A stretch of 50,572 bases of DNA from Arcticibacter eurypsychrophilus (GTDB taxonomy: Bacteria > Bacteroidota > Bacteroidia > Sphingobacteriales > Sphingobacteriaceae). The notes beneath the pieces were generated by a model, which saw only the letters and a list, made by a program, of their open reading frames with translations, made no database searches and was not told the origin of the DNA. Each line of letters begins with the position of its first letter. The stretch's first letter is position 1. The position numbers and the translations under genes were made by a program. The stretch is taken from assembly GCF_001730525.1 (NCBI RefSeq), contig NZ_MDFN01000037.1:1-50572 (forward strand), in the 5' to 3' direction. Of this stretch, positions 10,801-17,881 are shown piece after piece.

Positions 10801-11993
10801 ATGCTTTTAAATTTACTTTGAAAGGTGGACAAGTAAGTCTAATGCTAGATAGAGATAGTGAATCGGAAGGATTAAAAATCACACTCAGTGATACAGGTAT
10901 AGGTATTGAGCCAAGCGAGAAGGATAAAATCTTTGACCGCTTTTTTCAAAGTGAGGTGGGTGATGCGGTTCAGAATAAGGGAACTGGCATAGGTTTATCC
11001 ATTACCAGAGAGTTTGTTAAACTGCATGGAGGCTCAATTCAGGTGGATAGTACAACTGGTGAAGGTTCAGTATTCGTTATTAGGCTTCCATTCAAAGAAA
11101 TAGAAGATATTGATGAAGTTAAATTATATAGTAAAGAAGAAGATATTGTAGAAGAGAGCTCTAGTGAAATTGAGAATGAAAACTCTGCTGTGGCGTCGCA
11201 GTTGCCAGTAATCCTTATAGTGGAAGATAATGAAGATCTAAGGTCTTATTTAAAAGATAATCTAAAAGCGTTTTATAAGATAGTTGAGGCATCTAACGGC
11301 AAAGAGGGGTGGCAAAAAGTTTTATCAGCACATCCTCAGTTAGTGGTCAGCGATATCAGCATGCCCTTGGTAAGCGGTATAGAATTATGCAAAAAGATTA
11401 AGTCAGACAAAAGGTCAAGCCATATTCCCGTTTTACTGCTTACCGCATTAGCAGGAGAAGAAGATCAGGTGCTAGGCTTAGAAACAGGGGCTAATGATTA
11501 CATGACAAAGCCTTTTAATTTTAATATACTTAATATAAAAATCAGGAATTTATTACGGTTAAATCAGCAGTTTAAAAATACGTACAGCAAGCAAATCAAG
11601 ATGTCTGCCCCTGAATTGACAATTGAATCAGATAATGAGAAGCTATTAAGCAAAGCAATTCAATATATTGAATCCAACCTGAATAATTCACAATTATCTG
11701 TTGAAGATTTAAGCAGAAAGATTGGTATGAGCCGGGGATCACTTTATACAAAAATATTGGAGCTTACAGGAGAAAGTCCAGTAGAATTTATACGTTCGGT
11801 GAAATTAGACCGTGCTGCAATATTGTTGGAAAAGAGCGACATGAATATTTCTCAGGTAAGCTACTCTGTAGGTTTTTCCACTCCTAACTATTTTGCACGA
11901 GCATTTAAGACAAGATTTAATATGTTGCCTTCGGAATATGTCCATTTAAAAAGAGGCGACAAGGGGCAGGTAGGGGTTAAACAATCTTTATAA
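7872..11993 (+). CDS. Hybrid two-component system regulator (HTCS) of the xylan locus
   Basis: One-protein signalling system that senses xylo-oligosaccharides in the periplasm and activates locus transcription. Order: signal peptide 1-23; about 14 Reg_prop-type repeats (recurring IWVGT, GLNKFD, NMWVGT units) to roughly residue 690; Y_Y_Y domain about 700-780; membrane helix about 789-811; HisKA with LSHEFRTP (phospho-His about 861); HATPase with DTGIGI (about 1007) and GTGIGLS (about 1037); receiver from about 1112 with acceptor D1161 in VVSDISMP and the conserved K of MTKPF; AraC-type HTH from about 1264 to 1373. All catalytic motifs look intact. It lies directly upstream of the xus operon. 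It is the counterpart of XynR-type regulators by position and architecture; the ligand is inferred. Confidence 0.95.
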   Translation: MFKKLLKYIPVIFFLTCSSLVFSQENELNFTNLSSREGLSSNIITAILKDSYGYMWFATDDGLNKFDGNKIVVYRHSPGDSSSIPSNDVLDLHEDKKGNLWIGTTAGLVLYNRKMDSFENVYSNYKYSVLSISSDLSGKIWTAGYAGVYVFDPKTRQAAHIETQNSKDRKIVSQPVLKVFSDSKGRIWLSTDKGLLLYMRKNKAFRNFYHTSSTFSIASNSISAIGEDDKGHIWVGTDNGLSMLLPNGQDFQNYHHDPANSKSLSSNFIYSIDFEKGGNIWVGTEEGLNIFDPSKKEALRISRNPRNLYSMVGKAVKAIYIDNNGIYWVATFRGGVNKFDKNLAFFNLKHSNPYDAFGLNADVATSFAEVKGKGVYVGTDGGGIRLFNIKTGLFSPISLNKSPAKGGGLAILAMEKWNSEVWIGTFLNGLYILDSKSGKVRQITKGKGPNSLSGNDIFCLKKDSQGNMWVGTNGQGVDCFDSKKKIVARFNKAAKGSEEVLLTGYIRAIEEDRDGNIWFGSKGAGIAVYNPLTGNSKMLRSENSKLPSNNVMTICSAKNGTVWVGTGGEGLAYYDPRKAEFVSFSVKNGLSNGVIYKILEDAAGVIWVSTNNGLSSFNPRNKKFKNYTYYNGLQRSPFVIGSGLKLADGQLFFGGVDGFNYFNPKNLHTNKNVPEVVLTELRISNKSIQPSESSEITEHISVAREITLDYKQNFSLSFAALNYTSPQENRYHYKLENFDKEWNNVGSVTTAVYTNLDPGYYVFRVKATSDAGEWSTPVTSIKIYVRPPFWLTYYAYALYVIFVLSVLWYMRYSGIRKLRAKFELVQERLQVQQLIEQERREAERLHELDELKIKFLTNLSHEFRTPISLIVGPVEQLLQVETSTSKSSHLNMIRRNARRLLNLVNQLLDFRNLEEKELQLNTTEGDFIAFVRDVAESFKDLSERKHIDFVYRSSVKFYFTYFDRDKIERVIFNLLSNAFKFTLKGGQVSLMLDRDSESEGLKITLSDTGIGIEPSEKDKIFDRFFQSEVGDAVQNKGTGIGLSITREFVKLHGGSIQVDSTTGEGSVFVIRLPFKEIEDIDEVKLYSKEEDIVEESSSEIENENSAVASQLPVILIVEDNEDLRSYLKDNLKAFYKIVEASNGKEGWQKVLSAHPQLVVSDISMPLVSGIELCKKIKSDKRSSHIPVLLLTALAGEEDQVLGLETGANDYMTKPFNFNILNIKIRNLLRLNQQFKNTYSKQIKMSAPELTIESDNEKLLSKAIQYIESNLNNSQLSVEDLSRKIGMSRGSLYTKILELTGESPVEFIRSVKLDRAAILLEKSDMNISQVSYSVGFSTPNYFARAFKTRFNMLPSEYVHLKRGDKGQVGVKQSL

Positions 11994-12065
11994 ATCTGCA
12001 CAAGTAATGTATGAAAATCGTTGGATCCCATATCCAGCCTTTATTATCTCTTTATGCCCGCTATT

Positions 12066-12095
12066 CATCTTTACGCCAACCTTGGCATAAAGATG
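12066..12095. terminator. Hairpin after the hybrid sensor gene
   Basis: Arms 12066-12079 and 12082-12095 are complementary over 14 bp with one mismatch (CATCTTTA and GCCAA segments paired with TTGGC and TAAAGATG). TTTTAAAAC follows. It lies 73 bp after the sensor stop and could end that transcript, although the T-tract is short. Confidence 0.5.
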
Positions 12096-12139
12096 TTTTA
12101 AAACTTGCAAATAGCCTTTTAAACTAGCTTTTTTGAACA

Positions 12140-12163
12140 AATTGTACATGAATTTGTACAATT
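12140..12163. promoter_or_regulatory. Inverted repeat AATTGTACA-N6-TGTACAATT
   Basis: Two perfect 9-bp arms are separated by TGAATT. A further dyad, CCCTTTT-TT-AAAAGGG, follows at 12167-12182. Spacing and symmetry fit a protein-binding site for a dimer or a structured leader. It is about 600 bp before xusA, so a role in xus control is only inferred. Confidence 0.4.
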
Positions 12164-12543
12164 GTGCCCTTTTTTAAAAGGGGTCGGCAGTACCTTTATA
12201 TCATAAAACTAATTGATAATTAAGCTAAGAATTAACTTCTGAACTGCTACATGTAAGAGTGAGAAATTTTTAAACCAACGGATATTGATCCTTTAAACGA
12301 TTTTTTACTAATCAACATGAACCGGAACTGAAAGATTAAACCAATTTAAAATTTGCATTCAAGAATATTATTTTATTATAACCAAATTTAAACTATCATG
12401 CTAAAAATTTTACAAAGACGGGTTTATTTCCTGAATGAAAGGATGTGTTCGTTCCTTTCAGCTCTTCATTCTTCTGGTGATTACCGGGCAGAAAAAAATC
12501 TAAAAATGGTTGTGTTGTTCAATGAATAGGATGGGCACCAGAC

Positions 12544-12561
12544 TTGAGCCAATTGGCTCAA
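12544..12561. promoter_or_regulatory. Perfect 18-bp palindrome upstream of xusA
   Basis: TTGAGCCAATTGGCTCAA is identical to its reverse complement over all 18 bases and is unusually GC-containing for this AT-rich leader. It lies 203 bp before the xusA start. A 7-bp stem-loop (TGAAAGG 12436-12442 / CCTTTCA 12454-12460) sits about 85 bp upstream. Candidate operator for the xus operon; the binding factor is unknown. Confidence 0.45.
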
Positions 12562-12764
12562 TCTATTAGATTCTGGCCATGAAAGAGGTCATACCTAATT
12601 ATATAATGCTAACAAACAATCTATATTAACGAAAGAAAATAGTCATTTTCCTTGAAAATAGCTATACACTCTTTTGGGAACAACTAAGCAATTCTGTCCT
12701 CTGGAATACAAAGGATCAAACGAACAAAAAACTAATTTCTATTTCTTTAAACCCTTTTTAAATA

Positions 12765-15700
12765 ATGGAAAATAATACCATAGTGTATGATGACACACCT
12801 TACAGCAATTACGACTGGAGACGTCAGTTAATAAAAATTTGCCTTACTTTAATGATCATTTCCTTGCTGACAAATACTGTAGTGTTTGGTCAGACAAGTC
12901 GTGTCTTGAAGGGGACTGTTGTTGATCAGCAACAGAATACAGTTATTGGAGCAACAGTCTCCATCAAAGGTACCAATGTCCGCCTTTCAACCAATGCCAA
13001 AGGGGAATTTTCGATACAGGTGCCAGCAACAGGGGAGACTCTTGTTGTTTCTTACCTTGGGATGATCAGTCAGGAAACTAACATAAGGGGAAAAACAAGT
13101 GTTAGAGTAATTCTTAGAGATGATGTTGCTAATCTGAAAGAAGTAGTTATTGTAGGATACGGAACACAAAAGAAAGAAAGTGTTGTAGCTGCCATAACAC
13201 AAACTACAGGAAAGGTACTTGAGCGAGCAGGTGGTGTATCAAATATTGGAGCTGCATTAACAGGTAATGTCCCGGGAGTAGTTACTACATCCAGTACAGG
13301 AATGCCAGGTGAAGAAGATCCTCAAATAGTAATAAGAGGGAGAAGTACCTGGAACAATACAGAACCTTTAATTTTAGTTGACGGTATTGAAAGGCCGATG
13401 AGTAGCGTGGATATAAGTTCAGTTGAGACCATATCCGTTCTTAAAGATGCATCCGCTACTGCCGTTTTCGGAGTAAGGGGTGCCAATGGCGTAATACTTA
13501 TAACAACTAAAAGGGGGCGTGATGGCAAAGCTTCTATTAGGGGAACAGTCAATAATACAGTTAAGGTGCCTTCCCAGTTGCCAGGGAAATATGATTCTTA
13601 CGATGCTTTATCCATTCGAAATAAAGTTATCGAATACGAATTGGGAATTAAGCCCGAGAGTTGGAATGACTATCTTCCACAGGCAACGATAGACAAATAT
13701 CGTTTTCCAGCAAATGTGGATGAGTCTGAACGTTATCCAAATGTGGATTGGGATAAAGTTTTATTCAAAGACTATGCAATGTCTCATAATGCTAACTTGA
13801 ATATCGCAGGGGGAACAAAATTAGTCAAATATTTTGCCAGTGCAGATTATTTGAATGAAGGAGATTTGTTCAAGCAATTTACGAATAACCGTGGATATGA
13901 TCCTGGTTATGGTTTTAAGCGTTTGAATGTAAGAAGCAACTTAGATTTTCAATTAACTTCCTCCACGCTTTTCAAAGTAAATTTATCAGGATCTAGTGGT
14001 GTAAAGAAAAATCCATGGGGATCTTCAAGTAATGACTATTCCTATTGGATTTCTGCCTATTCTACAGCACCAGACGTATTTATACCTCAATATGCAGATG
14101 GTACATGGGGTTATCATGCGCCAAATGTACAGCGTGGTTTAAATTCAGCGCAAATATTAGCGCTTAGTGGAGTTGAGTTTACTACAACGAATCGAATAAC
14201 AACCGATTTTACGTTAGATCAGGATTTAAGTAAGCTGGTCAAAGGACTTAATTTTAGGGGAACCATTGCACTCGATAATACATTTGTAGAAGGCGATAGA
14301 GGGGTGAATGATTTATATAATAACTCTCAAAGTAAATGGATAGACCCTGAGACTGGTCTGGTAACCTATCAACAGGCTTTCGATGCCACGAATAGGTTTG
14401 ATTTTCAAGAAGGTATTAACTGGACAACCAGCCCTGGAGCAATACAAAATAATTTAACTCAACGTAAGCTTTTCTACCAGGCGCAATTGAACTACTCAAA
14501 AACCTTGGGTGATAAGCATAATCTTACAGCTATGGGACTCTTTAATCGTAATGAAAATGCGATAGGAAGTGAGATTCCAAGTTATCGTGAGGACTGGGTT
14601 TTCCGTACTACATACAATTATGCTAATAAATACATGATTGAATACAATGGAGCTTATAACGGCTCTGAGAAATTTGGTCCTGCAAACCGTTTTGCATTTT
14701 TCTCTTCAGGTGGTATCGGATGGATGGTCACAGAAGAAAAGTTTATGAAGTCCCTCCCTTTTATTGATATGTTGAAACTTAGAGCATCCTACGGAGCTAT
14801 TGGTGATGATAATGTTTATGGAAGATGGCTTTACCTAACCCAATGGGTATATGGAGGACAAACTCCATTAGGTGTAACAGGAGAAGGTTCGGAAACAAGT
14901 CCTTATATATGGTATAAGGAAAATGTGTTAGGAAACCCCAACGTGCGTTGGGAAAAGGTAAAAAAGACTAACTACGGTATAGATTTTAGCTTTTTTAAAG
15001 GCTTGGTTTCCGGTAAAGTTGATATCTTCAAAGACAGTAGAACAGATGTTCTTATTACGGGCGCTAACAGGGCAATCCCTTCCTATTTTGGTGTTGACGC
15101 TCCCGTTGCAAACTTAGGAGCTGTTGAAAACCAAGGATATGAGTTAGAGTTGGCATTTACCAAACAGCTTAATACAAATTCAAGGCTTTGGGCAAACTTC
15201 AATTATACGCAAGCTAAAGACAAAGTAATTGAGGCTGATAGTCCTGATTTATTTCCTGAATATCAGCAACCAGAAGGTAAGCAGATTAGTCAAAACTACT
15301 CATATGTGGGTGCCGGTTATTATAATACCTGGGACGAATTGTATGCTAGTACGATTCATGACGCTGGAGATGATCAAAAGCTTCCAGGAAATTACAACAT
15401 TATCGACTATAATGGTGATGGTGTAATTGATACGAAAGATAATATACCTTATGCTTATCCATCAGTACCGCAGCATACCTTTAATGCAACTTTAGGTTAT
15501 GACTGGAAAGGTTTTAGTGCGTTTGTTCAGATATATGGGGTAAATAATGTTACTCGTCAGGTTGTATTCGGAAGTTTATCCAGCCAAAGTCATTTAGTAT
15601 ATGATGAAGGCTCATACTGGTCTAAAACGAATACAAATGGTGATGTACCTCTGCCTCGTTGGTTATCTACACCAAGTGGCTACACTGCTGGTAACAGATT

Positions 15701-15947
15701 TATGTATGATGGTTCTTATCTAAGATTAAAAAATGCAGAAATAGCCTACACCTTTACTACGAATTCAAAATTTATTAAATCGATTGGTCTTGCTAGTATG
15801 AGGATCTACTTGAATGGTAACAATCTTCTTGTTTGGTCCAAAATGCCAGACGACAGGGAATCTAACTTTGCTGGTACAGGATGGGCTTCTCAAGGAGCAT
15901 ATCCAACAGTAAAGCGGTATAATTTAGGTGCTAACATTACTTTTTAA
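12765..15947 (+). CDS. xusA: SusC-like TonB-dependent xylan transporter 1 (XusA)
   Basis: Outer-membrane barrel importing xylan oligosaccharides with energy from TonB. After a 20-residue polar extension (MENNTIVYDD...) comes a signal peptide ending VVFGQ at about residue 43. A carboxypeptidase-regulatory-like domain (VLKGTVVD to about residue 115) follows, then the EVVIVGYGTQKKE segment that precedes the plug (about 140-245, RGRSTWNN, VLKDASATAVFGVRGANGVI), and a barrel ending in the aromatic residue F1060. Length 1060 aa is normal. First gene of the operon; xusB begins 10 bp after its stop. Calling it XusA rests on operon order (two SusC/D pairs, then XusE and a GH10 with an insertion). An alternative start closer to the signal peptide is possible. 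Confidence 0.93.
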   Translation: MENNTIVYDDTPYSNYDWRRQLIKICLTLMIISLLTNTVVFGQTSRVLKGTVVDQQQNTVIGATVSIKGTNVRLSTNAKGEFSIQVPATGETLVVSYLGMISQETNIRGKTSVRVILRDDVANLKEVVIVGYGTQKKESVVAAITQTTGKVLERAGGVSNIGAALTGNVPGVVTTSSTGMPGEEDPQIVIRGRSTWNNTEPLILVDGIERPMSSVDISSVETISVLKDASATAVFGVRGANGVILITTKRGRDGKASIRGTVNNTVKVPSQLPGKYDSYDALSIRNKVIEYELGIKPESWNDYLPQATIDKYRFPANVDESERYPNVDWDKVLFKDYAMSHNANLNIAGGTKLVKYFASADYLNEGDLFKQFTNNRGYDPGYGFKRLNVRSNLDFQLTSSTLFKVNLSGSSGVKKNPWGSSSNDYSYWISAYSTAPDVFIPQYADGTWGYHAPNVQRGLNSAQILALSGVEFTTTNRITTDFTLDQDLSKLVKGLNFRGTIALDNTFVEGDRGVNDLYNNSQSKWIDPETGLVTYQQAFDATNRFDFQEGINWTTSPGAIQNNLTQRKLFYQAQLNYSKTLGDKHNLTAMGLFNRNENAIGSEIPSYREDWVFRTTYNYANKYMIEYNGAYNGSEKFGPANRFAFFSSGGIGWMVTEEKFMKSLPFIDMLKLRASYGAIGDDNVYGRWLYLTQWVYGGQTPLGVTGEGSETSPYIWYKENVLGNPNVRWEKVKKTNYGIDFSFFKGLVSGKVDIFKDSRTDVLITGANRAIPSYFGVDAPVANLGAVENQGYELELAFTKQLNTNSRLWANFNYTQAKDKVIEADSPDLFPEYQQPEGKQISQNYSYVGAGYYNTWDELYASTIHDAGDDQKLPGNYNIIDYNGDGVIDTKDNIPYAYPSVPQHTFNATLGYDWKGFSAFVQIYGVNNVTRQVVFGSLSSQSHLVYDEGSYWSKTNTNGDVPLPRWLSTPSGYTAGNRFMYDGSYLRLKNAEIAYTFTTNSKFIKSIGLASMRIYLNGNNLLVWSKMPDDRESNFAGTGWASQGAYPTVKRYNLGANITF

Positions 15948-15957
15948 CGCTATTCTT

Positions 15958-17850
15958 ATGAAAAAATATATCAAATTCATTGTATGTTTCAACATTTTTT
16001 GGGCATGCTTTAGCTTAACTTCCTGTGAAAAATATCTGGATAAAGCAGATGATTCTATAATATCAGAAAAAGAAGCTTTTAAAAACTTTGTTAATTTTCA
16101 GGGATATAACGAAGAGTTATACAACTGCATTGTCAACTTTAGTAATAATTATTGGACTAACTCCTTTAATTGGGGAGAAGATGAAATACCTTCTACAGCT
16201 GGTACTTTTCATTTTGTAAATAAGATCGATGATGGCAACTTTTGGGGTTGGCAGTCACAGTCTGATGGTTGGGGAGCAGGATGGATGGATCAGCCCGATT
16301 TTACAACCGGCACATCTGGCGACAGGGCCTACAGAGACTTATGGAATGCTTCATGGTACGGTTTGCGTAAAGTTAACATTGGCTTAGCTAATATGAATTT
16401 AATGACCGACGCAACTGACGAAGAAAGGAATCTGATAAAAGGGCAACTGTTGTTTTTCAGAGGTTGGTTTCATCATCGCCTCATGGAATATTTTGGAGGA
16501 TTGCCTTATATTGAAACAGTTCTGCCTAGTGCTGAACCGTTAAGATTGCCTCGGCTTAGTTATCATGAATGTGCAGATAAAGCAGCTGCAGATTTTAGAG
16601 CTGCTGCTGATCTTCTTCCTGTTAATTGGGACAATACTGTAGCAGGTAGAAGGACCCTGGGAAAAAATCAGTTAAGGATTAACAAAATCATGGCACTGGC
16701 TTATTTAGGCAAAAATTACCTTTGGGCTGGAAGTCCTTTAATGAATGAGGAGTCAACTGGTAGTGCCACATACAATGTTGAGTATTGCAAAAAAGCTGCA
16801 ACGGCTTTTGCTGAGTTGTTAAAACTAACAGAAAGCGGTGAGACTCCTTACAAATTAGTTGATTTTAAGGATTATCATTTGAATTTTTATACCACAGGAC
16901 AAAACTGGGCTTTACCTGGAAGTACTGAGGCGATATTCCGAGGTCCCTACATGAGCGCAAATAGTTCGAATTGGGGTACAAGTAAACAGTATACACCTGT
17001 TATTATTTCTGAAGGTGATCTTAAGTTTGTTCCAACTGCCAATTATGTAGATAATTATGGAATGGCTAATGGGCTACCTATTACAGATCCAACTAAAGCT
17101 GATGCCGAGTCGTCTTATGACCCTGAATATCCATGGAAAAATCGTGACCCTCGTTTTTATAACGATATCGTTTATGATGGTGTGAAATTCGTTCAGGGAA
17201 GTATTCCAGATCCAAAAGAGGAAACTAACCGTTATTCAAACTTATTTACAGGAGGCAGTTATAGGAATGTATCCTCTGGTAGTCGTACAGGTTATGTGCT
17301 TCGTAAGTTTATTCCAATTACTGCTAATAAATATGATAACGGATACAGCTACGGTAATAACTTACATATTTATGTTCCTTATATGCGATTATCAGATGTC
17401 TATTTGATGTATGCGGAATCAGCACTAATGGGATATAATTCAGCTCTTGGAAAGGATCCTACTTTTGCAAAAACAGCTGCGGATGCAGTTAATGTTATTC
17501 GCGCCAGAGCTGGTGTAAGTCCTGTGGCCACTAAGTTTCTCGGTTCAACGAATTTATTTTTAGGTGAACTGAGAAGAGAAAGAGCTGTAGAACTAGCTTT
17601 TGAGGGACTTCGTTTTAACGATCTGAGACGGTGGCTTTTATTAACAGAGAGCCCTTATACCCTAAAAAAATCTATTGAGTTTAATAGAGCAGGTACATTT
17701 AACACTACTGATCCCACATTGAACAGGGTAGTCAATTTAAGGGAGGTAACTATACTGGAACGTAGATTCACCAAAAAACATTACTGGTTGCCGTTAAAAA
17801 ATGCCGATGTAAATATGTATCTGGAGTTTCCTCAAAATCCTGGTTGGTAA
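15958..17850 (+). CDS. xusB: SusD-like surface glycan-binding lipoprotein 1 (XusB)
   Basis: Surface lipoprotein that caps the XusA barrel and captures xylan chains. I use the ATG at 15958 rather than an in-frame ATG at 15928, because the later start puts the lipobox LTSC at residue 23 directly after the hydrophobic core and avoids overlap with xusA. After C23 comes EKYLDKADD, an acidic stretch that suits surface export. SusD/RagB landmarks are present: alpha-helical TPR-like core, and near the C-terminus the RRERAVELAFEGLRFNDL segment followed by RRW. Length 630 aa is typical. It is sandwiched between the two SusC genes. Very sure of family. Confidence 0.93.
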   Translation: MKKYIKFIVCFNIFWACFSLTSCEKYLDKADDSIISEKEAFKNFVNFQGYNEELYNCIVNFSNNYWTNSFNWGEDEIPSTAGTFHFVNKIDDGNFWGWQSQSDGWGAGWMDQPDFTTGTSGDRAYRDLWNASWYGLRKVNIGLANMNLMTDATDEERNLIKGQLLFFRGWFHHRLMEYFGGLPYIETVLPSAEPLRLPRLSYHECADKAAADFRAAADLLPVNWDNTVAGRRTLGKNQLRINKIMALAYLGKNYLWAGSPLMNEESTGSATYNVEYCKKAATAFAELLKLTESGETPYKLVDFKDYHLNFYTTGQNWALPGSTEAIFRGPYMSANSSNWGTSKQYTPVIISEGDLKFVPTANYVDNYGMANGLPITDPTKADAESSYDPEYPWKNRDPRFYNDIVYDGVKFVQGSIPDPKEETNRYSNLFTGGSYRNVSSGSRTGYVLRKFIPITANKYDNGYSYGNNLHIYVPYMRLSDVYLMYAESALMGYNSALGKDPTFAKTAADAVNVIRARAGVSPVATKFLGSTNLFLGELRRERAVELAFEGLRFNDLRRWLLLTESPYTLKKSIEFNRAGTFNTTDPTLNRVVNLREVTILERRFTKKHYWLPLKNADVNMYLEFPQNPGW

Positions 17851-17881
17851 CAGGTAGTTAAACTAATGTAAATCGAAAATA

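Larger units (their letters stand above)
11994..12764. other. 771-bp leader between hybrid sensor and xusA
   Basis: The region contains the hairpin at 12066-12095, two adjacent dyads at 12140-12182, a stem-loop at 12436-12460 and the 18-bp palindrome at 12544-12561. No gene homologous to a known family was recognised. A 43-codon ORF at 12398-12529 has no supporting evidence. Long structured leaders are common before susC-like genes; where transcription starts cannot be read from the sequence. Confidence 0.5.

Noticed and set aside
12398-12529. 43-codon ORF (MLKILQRRVYFLNE...) in the xusA leader
   Set aside because: No clear ribosome site, no recognised homology, basic/aromatic composition typical of chance reading in AT-rich DNA, and it overlaps the stem-loop at 12436-12460.
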